DNA of 64,000 nt, taken from assembly GCA_963707125.1 (NCBI GenBank), contig CAVPOU010000024.1:186001-250000 (forward strand). The letters run 5' to 3'. Below are positions 1 through 8,408 of this stretch, piece after piece. The notes below the pieces were generated by a model. It was not told the origin of the DNA and searched no databases. It worked only from the letters and a program-made list of their open reading frames with translations. A program made the translations under genes and the position numbers. The first letter of the stretch is position 1. Each line of letters begins with the position of its first letter. This DNA comes from CAVPDE01 sp963707125. Its GTDB lineage: Bacteria; Desulfobacterota; DSM-4660; Desulfatiglandales; HGW-15.

Positions 1-1
1 C

Positions 2-742
2 TTCATCGATACAGCAGGCAATGCATATATCGATGAGCCTCCCTTGTTTGTATTCATCAAAGGGGACAAGCCCGATGAAGATTACCGCAAAGATCGCCCA
101 ACGCGAGCGTTCCAACAGACCGGACTGCAGGTCGTATTTGCTCTCTTGTGCAAACCAGATTTGGAAAATGCCCCATATCGAAAAATCGCAAAAGAAGCTG
201 CTGTTGCGCTGGGGACTGTAAATTGGGTCATGGTGGATTTAAAGGAAAAAGGCCACCTAATTGACATGGGGAAACGCGGACGCCGCCTGGTCAAAAAGAA
301 AAATTTGCTGGAGCGATGGGTGACAACTTACCCAGACAAGTTGCGACCGAGAAAACTATTGGGGACCTATATGACTGAGGACACTGGCTGGTGGAAGGAT
401 ACCGAAATAACTAAGTTTGGAGCTCGCTGGGGAGGGGAAGTAGCGGCAGCGAAGCTAACAGGATATCTGAAGCCTCAGACTATAACCATTTATACGCAAG
501 AGGCGCCTGGAAAGTTAGTGATGACTCGAAAACTCAAAAGAGAGACTAATGGAAATGTCGAGATACTTAAGACATTTTGGAATTTCAATTACGACCGGCC
601 AGATTCTGACAATAAGCATCCCGATTTGGTGCACCCCGTCTTGATTTATGCAGACCTGCTGGCTACAGGTGACGCAAGGAACATTGAGACTGCAGAGATA
701 GTCTATGACAAAGAAATTGCTCGATTTGTCCGAGAAGATTGA
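2..742 (+). CDS. AbiEi-like type IV antitoxin, 5' end outside window
   Basis: The reading frame is open from base 2. Residues encoded before the first possible start (TTG at 44) read FIDTAGNAYIDEPPLFV and continue smoothly, so the gene begins upstream of the window. A winged-helix-like segment (around YRKIAKEAAVALGTV) is followed by a longer C-terminal domain ending near HPVLIYADLLATGDARN, a pattern I associate with the AbiEi_2 transcriptional-regulator antitoxins. The next gene overlaps by 38 nt and looks like the cognate nucleotidyltransferase. Known for the family: the antitoxin represses its own operon and counteracts the toxin without forming a stable complex. Inferred here: abortive-infection type defence carried on the ssrA island. 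Family assignment is from recognition of motifs, not a search. Confidence 0.72.
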   Translation, partial: FIDTAGNAYIDEPPLFVFIKGDKPDEDYRKDRPTRAFQQTGLQVVFALLCKPDLENAPYRKIAKEAAVALGTVNWVMVDLKEKGHLIDMGKRGRRLVKKKNLLERWVTTYPDKLRPRKLLGTYMTEDTGWWKDTEITKFGARWGGEVAAAKLTGYLKPQTITIYTQEAPGKLVMTRKLKRETNGNVEILKTFWNFNYDRPDSDNKHPDLVHPVLIYADLLATGDARNIETAEIVYDKEIARFVRED

Positions 743-1568
743 TGGTTTTGCGGCGGAGCTTTTTGAAATCCTATCTGTCGTTGCCGGCAGAATGGATCTC
801 CCCTTTTTTGTCGTGGGTGCTACAGCAAGAGATTACATTTTGGAGTTAGGCTATGGTGTGCGGATCATGCGGGCTACGCATGACATTGATTTGGGGGTAC
901 AGGTACCAAACTGGGACCTTTATAATCGGCTAAGAGAAGGCTTGATTGCAACTGAACGATTTATTCCTGACAAAAAGCAAGCCCAAAGGCTTCTGTACAA
1001 AGGGAACTCCCCGGTCGACATAATCCCGTTTGGTGCAATTGCACATCCGGAAGATCGCTTTTTGTGGCCTCCAGAACAAGAAGTCGAAATGAGCACCCTC
1101 GGATTCGAGGAGGCGTCACAGCATTCGATTATTGTGAGGATGAGAGCAGAACCCGTTCTGGATATAAACTTCGTGTCTTTAGCCGGATTGGCAATATTAA
1201 AGATAGTTTCATGGAGCGACAATATGGCCCGACGTAACAAAGATGCGAAGGATTTGCTGCTACTAATGAGCAAGTATCTGGACGCCGGAAATGATGAACG
1301 CATGTTTGACGAAGGGGCAGACTTACTGGAATCGGAAGACTTTGACTATGAGGTTGCCGGAGCACGATTGTTGGGCCGAGATATGGCAGCAATTTTACGC
1401 CCTGATACTAAGGAAGCGCTTCTAAAGATCCTGGACAGGGAGACCGGGGACCAAAGCCTTTACACCTTGATTGCCAGCATGGTAGAGCACGGTGCGGAAA
1501 GAATTGACTTTGAAAAAGCGCTCCAACTGCTTGAACAAATGAAGGCAGGAATAATCGAAAAAGTCTAG
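705..1568 (+). CDS. AbiEii-like nucleotidyltransferase toxin
   Basis: This 287-residue protein starts with ATG inside the end of the preceding antitoxin gene, so the two are translationally coupled. The N-terminal third has a nucleotidyltransferase fold signature: a G-A-T-A-R-D segment near residue 39 followed by HDIDLGV near residue 59, which supplies the paired acidic metal ligands. A later segment (VDIIPFG) fits the third acidic position. AbiEii-type toxins are GTP/NTP-dependent nucleotidyltransferases that block growth; the precise substrate cannot be read from the sequence. Together with the upstream gene it forms a plausible type IV toxin-antitoxin pair near the integrase end of the island. 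It could also be a related family of pairs not strictly AbiE. Confidence 0.7.
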   Translation: MTKKLLDLSEKIDGFAAELFEILSVVAGRMDLPFFVVGATARDYILELGYGVRIMRATHDIDLGVQVPNWDLYNRLREGLIATERFIPDKKQAQRLLYKGNSPVDIIPFGAIAHPEDRFLWPPEQEVEMSTLGFEEASQHSIIVRMRAEPVLDINFVSLAGLAILKIVSWSDNMARRNKDAKDLLLLMSKYLDAGNDERMFDEGADLLESEDFDYEVAGARLLGRDMAAILRPDTKEALLKILDRETGDQSLYTLIASMVEHGAERIDFEKALQLLEQMKAGIIEKV

Positions 1569-1697
1569 CAGTGTTCTCCGACATATTGTTCTTAGGAAAT
1601 GAATGGATGCGAGATAGCTGCTAACCTGAAGTCAGGGAAGAATGTTGCCAGGCGCGTGCCTCTTGTGTTCTTTAACTCTTTTATAAAGGTTTTGTTA

Positions 1698-1716
1698 AAA
1701 TTAATCTCATTAATTT
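1698..1716. promoter_or_regulatory. Perfect palindrome upstream of integrase
   Basis: AAATTAAT-CTC-ATTAATTT is an exact 8-bp inverted repeat with a 3-nt spacer, only 8 nt before the first possible start of the integrase. The surrounding 40 bases are AT-rich compared with the flanking genes. It may be an operator or part of the integrase promoter; no binding protein is identifiable. Confidence 0.4.
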
Positions 1717-1723
1717 AAGCTCC

Positions 1724-2893
1724 TTGCTTTTGCCTGCCCATTTGATTAAGATGGCTTCACAGTTTTTGGCCCTGGTTGGTCGCCGTGGACTTAGCTGTCC
1801 AGAGCATCCGGAACAGAAGGCCACCAAGTTCAGAGTCTATTTTAGGGGCATAACTCGGAGATTTTCAAGCTATGAGCAGGCCCAACGCTTCCTCAACGGG
1901 GTTCGGTTCAAGACCGACGAAGGCCGTTTCGACGAAAGGGAATACCGACAGGGAGATCCTCTGGGGTTCACCAACTTAGCCGAGCAATGGCTTGAATCAA
2001 AAAGGGCTGTCCTGCGGAAGGGAAGCCTCAAGAACCTGAAAAGCTATATGTTTCGGGCAATGGACCACTGGGGCCAGACCAATATCAAGGATATCGGTTT
2101 CGCCGAAATCGAAGACTTCTTATTATCCCAGAAGCTTGAGAGAAATGAGAAACCGGTCTTGGCAAAGACAAGAGCCAATATGCGCTCATGCCTGCACAGA
2201 TTTTGGTCATGGTTACGGCGGAGACGAGTTCTGGGCTTGACAGAGATACCAGAATTCCCTGAGGTCAGTTTCGAACTCGGCTTTAGAAAGACCATAGACA
2301 AGCCGACGCAGGAAACCATAATTGAGGAAGTGAAACGCCTCACTGTGGGCATCAATCCCAAAATCTCGACAGGCATCAAGTGGCTCGCAACCTACATCAG
2401 CATTCGGCCAGGAGAACTGCTAAAATTGAAAGAAGGCGACATAGATCTAGGGCAGGGATATCTGATCATTCCCCATCCGGAGGAGAAACGCCCAAAGCTT
2501 GTTCCTTTGTTGCAGGAGGATGTGGAGGCGATCAGGGCGTTGCCCACAAGGGGGTTGCCTCATATGTCTTTTTTCCGGCACGAAAGCGGGGTCAGTGGCT
2601 GTAAGGCTGGGCAGCCTTTTGGGGAGAAGTACCTTTACAAATGGTGGAAGAAGGCCTGTGCAAACCTCGGAATTCCGGATGTGGACCTCTATGGCGGGAC
2701 CAGGCACAGTTCGGCCATGGCTTTGAGAGAATACCGCACCCCCGAGGAAATCAAGCGGGCCACGATGCACTCCACCAACAAGGCTTTTGAGCGGTATTTC
2801 AGGATGGAGGGAGATGATCTGAGGGCTATCTTACAGTCAGAGTCGGCCTTCAGAGGGTGGCAAAGAAGTGGCAAAGAAAAAATCAGCACCTGA
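1724..2893 (+). CDS. Tyrosine-recombinase integrase of ssrA island
   Basis: The protein (389 residues from TTG at 1724; 380 from ATG at 1751; no clear Shine-Dalgarno decides) has an N-terminal arm-binding-like region, a core-binding domain (about 75-165) and a C-terminal catalytic domain. Visible catalytic residues are Arg in SIRPGELL, Lys in EEKRPKLVP, Arg-His in GGTRHSS, His in MHSTNKA and the nucleophile Tyr in ERYFR. The usual His of the HxxR box is Gly here, a variant seen in some phage-type integrases. Its 3' end lies 34 bp from the CCA end of ssrA, the classic target of such enzymes, so it most likely catalyses insertion and excision of an island extending leftwards out of the window. 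Confidence 0.88.
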   Translation: MLLPAHLIKMASQFLALVGRRGLSCPEHPEQKATKFRVYFRGITRRFSSYEQAQRFLNGVRFKTDEGRFDEREYRQGDPLGFTNLAEQWLESKRAVLRKGSLKNLKSYMFRAMDHWGQTNIKDIGFAEIEDFLLSQKLERNEKPVLAKTRANMRSCLHRFWSWLRRRRVLGLTEIPEFPEVSFELGFRKTIDKPTQETIIEEVKRLTVGINPKISTGIKWLATYISIRPGELLKLKEGDIDLGQGYLIIPHPEEKRPKLVPLLQEDVEAIRALPTRGLPHMSFFRHESGVSGCKAGQPFGEKYLYKWWKKACANLGIPDVDLYGGTRHSSAMALREYRTPEEIKRATMHSTNKAFERYFRMEGDDLRAILQSESAFRGWQRSGKEKIST

Positions 2894-2909
2894 AAAAGCC
2901 AAGGTGCTG
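2872..2909 (-). terminator. Rho-independent terminator of ssrA
   Basis: CAGCACCT and AGGTGCTG (2884-2891 and 2902-2909) form an 8-bp stem with a 10-nt loop. Read on the minus strand the stem is followed directly by ATTTTTTCTTT, a good U tract, placing termination about 20 nt beyond the tmRNA 3' end. The stop codon of the convergent integrase lies at the edge of the stem, so the island contributes the terminator used by ssrA. Confidence 0.8.
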
Positions 2910-2926
2910 AAATTACAACATTAGTC

Positions 2927-3283
2927 TGGTGGAGGCGGGGGGAGTCGAACCCCCGTCCGAAAGTAATCCACTTAAGCATCTACATACATAGCCCGGTAAT
3001 AAGTGTTTCGCCCCCCGGTTCCCTACCAGGCGGGGTTGCCAAGGGACTAACCTGGTTAAGTTTCGCTTCCCCGGCGTTCAGGTCCATCGGGTCAGCTACC
3101 CTGCTATCCGTCGTCCTGATCAATCCCGCAGGGGTGGATCAAAAAGGACGGTGGCCTTTAAGCGGCCACGGCGTACGCATAATCGTCTGCGTTTGTGTTT
3201 AAGCCCACCTTTTTTACGAGACCAGGTGGAACCTCGGTATGCAGCTTAAGCTTCCTTACCCCCGTCGAACCCGTTTCGCCCCC
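2927..3283 (-). ncRNA. ssrA: tmRNA (transfer-messenger RNA)
   Basis: This 357-nt RNA rescues stalled ribosomes with SmpB. The 5' end GGGGGC pairs with GCCUCC next to the 3' CCA (one G-U pair) to form the acceptor stem. The conserved 5' segment GGTTCGAC and a T-arm with GGTTCGACTCC are present. The tag reading frame (3193-3158, minus) encodes NADDYAYAVAA then TAA, giving ANADDYAYAVAA with the tmRNA-borne alanine; the VAA end is a proteolysis signal typical of deltaproteobacterial tags. The 3' end is the apparent attachment site of the adjacent integrase island. smpB lies directly upstream. Confidence 0.97.
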
Positions 3284-3326
3284 TTTGTTTGAAGGTTATT
3301 GGCAGGATGAATTAACGTACAGCAAT

Positions 3327-3355
3327 AAAGTAACCCTTTTCCCTGGTACTGTCAA
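3327..3355 (-). promoter_or_regulatory. Sigma-70 promoter of ssrA inside smpB end
   Basis: On the minus strand TTGACA (3355-3350) and TACTTT (3332-3327) are separated by exactly 17 nt. The TGA stop codon of smpB (3354-3352) lies inside the -35 hexamer. Transcription would begin about 35 nt before the mature tmRNA 5' end, leaving a short leader for RNase P removal. Confidence 0.75.
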
Positions 3356-3807
3356 TACTCTCCTTTTTTCCTGGCCCGGTCCATCTCCCGCTTCATGTCC
3401 CTTTCCTTGATGGCCTGGCGCTTGTCCACCTTCCTTTTCCCTTTGACCAGGGCCAGCTCCACCTTGACCCATCCCTTGGAAAAATACACCTTGAGCGGAA
3501 CCATGGTATAGCCCCGCTCCTCGGTCTTGCCCGTCAACCGTTTAATCTCCTTTTTGTGAACAAGAAGCTTCCTCGTTCTCTCCGGGTCCAGTTTCATGTG
3601 ATGGGCAAAAGGGTAAGGGCTGATGTGCATTTTATAGAGATAAACCTCTCCTCGCTTAATCCTGGCGTAGCTGTCGGTGAGGTTTGCCTTCCCGTCTCTC
3701 AGGGATTTGACTTCAGGTCCATCCAGAACCAGGCCGGCCTCAAAAGTCTCTTCGATAATGTAGTCGTGGACCGCTTTCCTGTTCTGGCATATGATCTTCC
3801 TCTCCAT
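3352..3807 (-). CDS. smpB: SsrA-binding protein SmpB
   Basis: SmpB binds the tRNA-like domain of tmRNA and delivers it to stalled ribosomes. The 151-residue product has the normal family length and the expected landmarks: a KAVHDYIIEETFEAGLVL start, GPEVKSLR, the HHMKLDPERTRKLL core and a Lys/Arg-rich C-terminal tail (RQAIKERDMKREMDRARK) that enters the mRNA channel. It sits between ptsI (one base between stop and start) and ssrA, so both halves of the trans-translation system are adjacent. The ATG is preceded by a purine-rich GGGGGTGAG. Confidence 0.97.
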   Translation of the reverse strand: MERKIICQNRKAVHDYIIEETFEAGLVLDGPEVKSLRDGKANLTDSYARIKRGEVYLYKMHISPYPFAHHMKLDPERTRKLLVHKKEIKRLTGKTEERGYTMVPLKVYFSKGWVKVELALVKGKRKVDKRQAIKERDMKREMDRARKKGEY

Positions 3808-3808
3808 C

Positions 3809-5590
3809 TCACCCCCCGCCGGCCATGAAGAGCTTGTGATCGAGTTCGTCTAGGACGGGCTGCATCTTCTTCACAATGAACTCTCGCACCTGTGAGGCCG
3901 TGTCCAGCTTCATGATCTTTCGGAGATCCGCTTTGGCCTGGTCCAGAGAAAGAGACCGGAACACCTTCTTGATCATGGGGATCCCGCCTGCATTGAGGCT
4001 CAGTTCGTCAATCCCCATGGCCAGAAGCACTGATGTGCAAAGGGGGTCTCCGGCCATTTCACCGCAGAGCGCCACCTTGATGCCGGCCTGCTCTGCCGCC
4101 TTGATCACCTGCAGGATCATCCTGAGAATAGCAGGATGAAAAGGCTGGTACATAAAGGCCACATGCTCATTGACCCTGTCGATGGCCAGGGCGTACTGGA
4201 TCAGGTCATTGGTGCCGATGCTGAAGAAGTCCGCATGCTTGGCCAGAATGTCGGCCACCGTCACCGCAGAGGGGACTTCGATCATGAGCCCCACTTTGAT
4301 ATTCCGGTCGTAAGCCGCTCCCTCCTGGTCCAGCTCGCCCATCACTTCCTTGAGGATTTTCCTTGAATCAAGAAGTTCCTGGAGCCCTGAGATCATGGGG
4401 AACATGACCTGGATATTGCCGAAGGCGCTCGCTCTCAGGATCGCCCTCAGCTGGCTCCTGAAGATCCTGGGCTGCTGCAGGCAAAACCGGATGGCCCTGA
4501 GACCGAGAGCCGGATTGGTTTCCTTCGTCCACGAGATTTCCGATGAAAACCTGTCGCCGCCCAGATCCAGGGTCCGGATGGTCACGGGATTCGGGGCAAT
4601 GATCTCCGCCACCTCCTTGTAGTCCTCGAAAAGCTCATCTTCACTGGGCAGCCCCTGAGACCGCAGGTAGTGGAACTCCGTCCTGTAAAGGCCGATCCCC
4701 TCGGCGCCGTGGTCTTTGGCCGTCGCGACCTCCTCCAGGAATTCGATGTTCGCCCTCACCGAGATCTTGTGCCCGTCCCTTGTCTCCGCAGGAAGGTGGC
4801 TCAGCCGGATGATGCTCGACTCGAATCGTTCCTGGTTCAGTTGTTTTTCCTGATAAAGGATGATCAGGTCATCATCAGGGTCGATGATCACCTCTCCCGT
4901 GTTCCCGTCCACGATGAGGAGCGTCCCGTCCTGAACCTGGCGGGTCACGGACTCGAGCCCCACCACGGCCGGGATCTTCAGGGACTGCGCGATGATCGCT
5001 GCATGAGAGGTCCGGCCGCCCACGTCGGTGATGAAACCCATGACTTTGGCGATGTTGATGGAGCTCGTGTCTGCAGGGGAAAGCTCATGGGCCACGATGA
5101 TCACGCGTTCGTTGATTTCGTAAAGGCTTTCCAGTTCTTTCCCCGCGAGATTTCTCAACACCCTTTCGGCCACGTATTCCACATCGACGATCCGTTCCTT
5201 GATGTACGGGTCGTCGATCTGGGAGAAGAGATCCTCGATATTCTGAACCGACTTCTTCAACGCCCACTCGGCATTGATCTTCTCGCCCAGAATGGCGTTG
5301 ATCGTGGCATTGAAAAACATGCTGTCATCCATGATCATGAGATGGGTATCCAGGATGAAGCTGTGTCTCTTGATCTGCTCGGGCATCCGGTTCTTGAGGT
5401 GAATGATCTGGTCCTTTGCGGCATTGAGCGCATCCTTGAAGCGCTCCACCTCCTTGTTCACCTGCTGGTCGCTGATGAGGTACTGGTAGAGGATTTTGAC
5501 CCTGGACCGGTCAACGAGGTGAGCCTTGCCGATGATAATTCCGGACGAGACCGCAATGCCTTTTAGTTTTCTCACCCTGGAGTCCGTCAT
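3809..5590 (-). CDS. ptsI: PTS enzyme I (phosphoenolpyruvate-protein phosphotransferase)
   Basis: Enzyme I takes phosphate from phosphoenolpyruvate and passes it to HPr. The 593-residue product is close to the usual length (about 575) with a slight N-terminal extension. The phospho-histidine lies in GGRTSHAAIIAQ around residue 190. The C-terminal PEP-binding barrel has GLYRTEFHY, IRTLDLGGDR, GTNDLIQY and the catalytic Cys in ALCGEMAGDP. Its ATG overlaps the ptsH stop by 4 nt. No sugar permease genes are seen, so a regulatory PTS branch, as is common in deltaproteobacteria, is more likely than sugar uptake; that is inference. Confidence 0.97.
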   Translation of the reverse strand: MTDSRVRKLKGIAVSSGIIIGKAHLVDRSRVKILYQYLISDQQVNKEVERFKDALNAAKDQIIHLKNRMPEQIKRHSFILDTHLMIMDDSMFFNATINAILGEKINAEWALKKSVQNIEDLFSQIDDPYIKERIVDVEYVAERVLRNLAGKELESLYEINERVIIVAHELSPADTSSINIAKVMGFITDVGGRTSHAAIIAQSLKIPAVVGLESVTRQVQDGTLLIVDGNTGEVIIDPDDDLIILYQEKQLNQERFESSIIRLSHLPAETRDGHKISVRANIEFLEEVATAKDHGAEGIGLYRTEFHYLRSQGLPSEDELFEDYKEVAEIIAPNPVTIRTLDLGGDRFSSEISWTKETNPALGLRAIRFCLQQPRIFRSQLRAILRASAFGNIQVMFPMISGLQELLDSRKILKEVMGELDQEGAAYDRNIKVGLMIEVPSAVTVADILAKHADFFSIGTNDLIQYALAIDRVNEHVAFMYQPFHPAILRMILQVIKAAEQAGIKVALCGEMAGDPLCTSVLLAMGIDELSLNAGGIPMIKKVFRSLSLDQAKADLRKIMKLDTASQVREFIVKKMQPVLDELDHKLFMAGGG

Positions 5591-5862
5591 TTCCCTTCAC
5601 CGAATTTCTGCTCGAAGAGGATCATGATCGCCTCCATCAACGCTTCAGAGTCCTCGCCGACGGTCTTCACCTCAATCTCCGTTCCCTTGGGGCAGGCCAG
5701 CGCCAGGATGGATAGGATGCTTGCCCCGTTCACTTCCTGCTCGTCTTTCCTGAGAGACAGGTTTGACCTGTACTGAGCGGCAAGAGCCACGATCTTTGCC
5801 GCCGCTCGTGCATGCAAACCCAGCTCGTTGGAGATTTTAAGTTTCCTGACCTGCTCCATCAA
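5587..5862 (-). CDS. ptsH: PTS phosphocarrier protein HPr
   Basis: HPr relays phosphate from enzyme I to EIIA domains. The 91-residue protein has the active-site His17 in GLHARAAAK and the regulatory serine position in NGASILSILAL (about residue 48). It is the first gene of a tightly coupled ptsH-ptsI-smpB run, with rsmI 20 bp upstream on the same strand. A Ser46-like residue suggests possible HPr kinase control, but hprK is not in the window. Confidence 0.96.
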   Translation of the reverse strand: MMEQVRKLKISNELGLHARAAAKIVALAAQYRSNLSLRKDEQEVNGASILSILALACPKGTEIEVKTVGEDSEALMEAIMILFEQKFGEGK

Positions 5863-5882
5863 TCGAAAATAACCACCGGACT

Positions 5883-6755
5883 CTACTCCGCCCTCTTCAT
5901 AGAGAGGCAGGCTTTGTATGCTCTTCTGTATTCCATTCCCGTCTCAGACGAGATCTTCCGGGCTATATCTTTAAGGCTCATGGTCCCTGCTTTCAACAGG
6001 TGCCCCATTTCCTCCTGAACATTTTCGTCCAGGGATTGTTCTTTTTCCTTTTTCTCGTTCCCGGCCACAACGAGAGTGTATTCTCCGCGGATCTCCTCTT
6101 CCTTGAGCCGGCTCAAGACAGAACCCACAGTGCCTGCCACGGCTCTTTCAAAAAGTTTCGTCATCTCCTTGTGAAGGACCATGGGCCGATCACCCAGGAC
6201 GTCTCCGAGGTCCTTCAGCATGTCCGCAAGACGATGAGGGGCCTCAAAGAAAACAAGCGTGTGGGGCAACGCTCTCAGGGTCTCCAGCTCTTTTCTCCTT
6301 TTGCCTGACCGGTAGGGCAGGAACCCGTAAAAAAGAAACGTCTCCGCTCTCATCCCGGATACGGAAAGAGCCGCGGTCACGGCAGAAGGGCCCGGCACCG
6401 GCGAAACCCTCACCCCCTCCTTCAAAGCCCTGCTCACAAGAAACACCCCTGGGTCTGAAATAGCCGGTGTTCCTGCGTTCGTCACAAGGGCCACGTTCCA
6501 CCCGGATTTGATTTTCTCGACCAGTTCAGGGGCCTTTGTCTTCTGATTGTGCTGATTAAAGGACGTCAGCTTCGTCGCGATCCCACAGTGCCGGCAAAGA
6601 TTCCTCGTGTGCTCAATGGTTTCAGCCGCGATCAGATCCACTTCCTTCAGAACCCGGAGAGCCCTCAGCGTGATGTCTTCCAGATTTCCAAGAGGCGTGG
6701 AGACGACGTAGAGAGTACCCACCGCTCTCTCACGGGCATCGGTATTCATGTTCAA
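5883..6755 (-). CDS. rsmI: 16S rRNA C1402 2'-O-methyltransferase RsmI
   Basis: RsmI methylates the 2'-OH of C1402 in the ribosomal P site using SAM. The 290-residue protein has the tetrapyrrole-methylase-type fold with GTLYVVSTPLGNLEDITLRA at the N terminus, VTNAGTPAISDPG and VPGPSAVTAALSVSG. The C-terminal helical domain ends in YRRAYKACLSMK. It is on the same strand as yraN/rnhB upstream and ptsH downstream. The gap to yraN holds a repeat fragment, so co-transcription with that operon is possible but not certain. Confidence 0.96.
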   Translation of the reverse strand: MNMNTDARERAVGTLYVVSTPLGNLEDITLRALRVLKEVDLIAAETIEHTRNLCRHCGIATKLTSFNQHNQKTKAPELVEKIKSGWNVALVTNAGTPAISDPGVFLVSRALKEGVRVSPVPGPSAVTAALSVSGMRAETFLFYGFLPYRSGKRRKELETLRALPHTLVFFEAPHRLADMLKDLGDVLGDRPMVLHKEMTKLFERAVAGTVGSVLSRLKEEEIRGEYTLVVAGNEKKEKEQSLDENVQEEMGHLLKAGTMSLKDIARKISSETGMEYRRAYKACLSMKRAE

Positions 6756-6805
6756 AGGCTAAGATGCTCCGTCACATTCAATCAGCCTGTAGCCGCGCTG
6801 AATCT

Positions 6806-6943
6806 CAAATTTCTAAATCCGAAGCACGAAACAATTTCAAATGAGCAAAATTCAAAATTCCAAACGAAAAAACAAAGCCCCACAGCCACATGTGAGCAAG
6901 GATCTTCACTGCTTACTGTTTACTGCATACTGCTTACTTGTTC
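6806..6943. repeat. Fragments of word-tandem intergenic repeats
   Basis: Positions 6812-6870 carry one arm of the CCGAAGCACGAA family that is complete at 18571-18720 and 49103-49240; the opposite arm is missing. Positions 6905-6940 are a second word tandem, variants of CTGCTTACTGTTTACTG. No coding potential is evident. Confidence 0.6.
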
Positions 6944-6946
6944 TTC

Positions 6947-7318
6947 TCAAGGGTACGCCAGATCAAAAGCGTTCCGGATCACCTCGATTTCTTTGTCCAG
7001 GCCCTTCTGATGGATGACCACCACATCGAACCTTGCCTTTGCATCTTCACACCCGTTCCTCTTCATGTAAGCCAGAGCCACCTTGGACATCTGCCGCTGC
7101 TTTCGAGCATGCACAGCCTCTTTGGCATAGTCGAGGGATTTTCCTTTTCTCGTCTTGATCTCGATGAAAACCAGCGTCTCCCCGTCCCGGGCCACAAGAT
7201 CAAGTTCGCCAAGAGAGCAACGGTAGTTTCGTGCAATGCACTTGTAGCCGAGGCTTTCGACTTTCCTGAGGGCGAGATCTTCTCCCTCTTTTCCGAGCTC
7301 CAGTCTTTCTCTCGTCAC
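6947..7318 (-). CDS. YraN family endonuclease-like protein (UPF0102)
   Basis: The 123-residue protein starts with GTG one base after the rnhB stop. It shows the restriction-endonuclease-like core of UPF0102: an N-terminal GKEGEDLALRKVESLGYK, then GELDLVARDGETLVFIEIKTRK, the D-x(n)-E-x-K metal-binding motif. The family is widespread and usually follows rnhB; its substrate is not established. Involvement in DNA repair or recombination is inferred from fold and neighbours only. Confidence 0.93.
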   Translation of the reverse strand: MTRERLELGKEGEDLALRKVESLGYKCIARNYRCSLGELDLVARDGETLVFIEIKTRKGKSLDYAKEAVHARKQRQMSKVALAYMKRNGCEDAKARFDVVVIHQKGLDKEIEVIRNAFDLAYP

Positions 7319-7319
7319 T

Positions 7320-7970
7320 TCAGGTCACCCCCCTGAAGGTCGTTCGGTGAATGGCACAAGCTCCGTGTTCCCTGATGGCGGCCAGATGCTGCGCCGTGCC
7401 GTATCCCTTGTTTTCCGAGAACCCGTACACAGGAAACTTCTCATGAAAAGAGCACATGATTCTGTCCCGGTACACCTTGGCCACAATGGAGGCCGCGGAA
7501 ATGCTGTGGCTGCGGCGGTCTCCTTTTTTCAGGCACCGATAGGGAATCGGGACCGGCACAGGGTGGATCCCGTCCACGAGGCAAAACTCGGGCCGCGGAT
7601 CCAGGGACAGGATCGCCCGCTTCATGGCCTCCAGGGACGCCCTTAGAATATTGGTCCTGTCAATATCGTCTGCCGAGACGACCCCGACGCAAACAGACAG
7701 AGCCTTCTCGTGGATGAGAGGAAACGCGCGCTCTCTCGCGCTTTCCGTCATCTCCTTGGAATCCCGGACTCCCTCCAGGACCACGCCTTCAGGGAGAATG
7801 ACCGCTGCGGCCACCACCGGGCCGGCCAAGGGCCCCCGCCCGGCCTCATCCACGCCTGCAATCACACGGTAACCGGCTTTTCGAACAAGGGATTCAAAGA
7901 AGAGCGTGTCGAGATCACGGGAAGACTCGCTCTCGGGGAAAAGAGACAGGTTGTCTTCTGGAGTAATCAA
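7320..7970 (-). CDS. rnhB: Ribonuclease HII
   Basis: RNase HII cuts RNA in RNA-DNA hybrids and starts ribonucleotide excision repair. The 216-residue product has the diagnostic VDEAGRGPLAGPVV (first two acidic ligands), RDSKEM, the third Asp in FCLVDGIHP and ASIVAKVYRD with the last catalytic Asp. The first 35 residues precede the catalytic domain and are variable in the family. The gene lies between rplS and yraN, a conserved order in proteobacteria. Confidence 0.97.
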   Translation of the reverse strand: MITPEDNLSLFPESESSRDLDTLFFESLVRKAGYRVIAGVDEAGRGPLAGPVVAAAVILPEGVVLEGVRDSKEMTESARERAFPLIHEKALSVCVGVVSADDIDRTNILRASLEAMKRAILSLDPRPEFCLVDGIHPVPVPIPYRCLKKGDRRSHSISAASIVAKVYRDRIMCSFHEKFPVYGFSENKGYGTAQHLAAIREHGACAIHRTTFRGVT

Positions 7971-7982
7971 GCGACCCTGCCT

Positions 7983-8025
7983 AAAAAGGAGTCACCCTTT
8001 CAGGGGCGTCCCATCTGAAAGGGTG
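7983..8025 (-). terminator. Hairpin between rplS and rnhB
   Basis: CACCCTTTCAG (7993-8003) and its exact complement (8015-8025) form an 11-bp stem with an 11-nt loop. On the minus strand it is followed by ACTCCTTTTTAG, so it could terminate or attenuate transcription after rplS and reduce expression of rnhB-yraN. Confidence 0.55.
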
Positions 8026-8054
8026 GAAGCTTAGAAAGGGGAGCCTGAAAAAGG

Positions 8055-8399
8055 TTACGACCTCTTCTCCTTAATGCGCGCGGCTTTGCCCTTCAGTTTG
8101 CGCATGTAGTAAAGGCGGCTCCTTCGGACCATGCCTCTGGACACGATTTCGACCTTATCAATATTGGGCGAATGAACGGGAAAAATCCGTTCCACCCCGA
8201 TCCCGTAAGAAACCTTCCGTACCGTAAAGGTGGCCCCCATTTTCCCTTTTCTTTTTCGGATCACCACACCCTGGAAAACCTGGATTCTCTCCTTGTCTCC
8301 CTCCTTGATTTTGGCATGCACTTTAACCGTGTCACCCGCTCTGAAGTCGGGTATGTCCAGCCGCATCTGTTCTCTTTCGAGCGCTTCAATAACGTCCAT
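8055..8399 (-). CDS. rplS: 50S ribosomal protein L19
   Basis: The 114-residue product matches L19: DFRAGDTVKVHAKIKEGDKERIQ, FQGVVIRKRKG, FTVRKVSYGIGVERIFP and the basic C-terminal end RRSRLYYMRKLKGKAARI. L19 lies at the 30S-50S interface. The gene follows the SPOUT methylase gene by 9 bp and is normally directly after trmD, so one gene has been interposed, an arrangement I know from deltaproteobacteria. Confidence 0.98.
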   Translation of the reverse strand: MDVIEALEREQMRLDIPDFRAGDTVKVHAKIKEGDKERIQVFQGVVIRKRKGKMGATFTVRKVSYGIGVERIFPVHSPNIDKVEIVSRGMVRRSRLYYMRKLKGKAARIKEKRS

Positions 8400-8408
8400 A
8401 AGTCCTCC

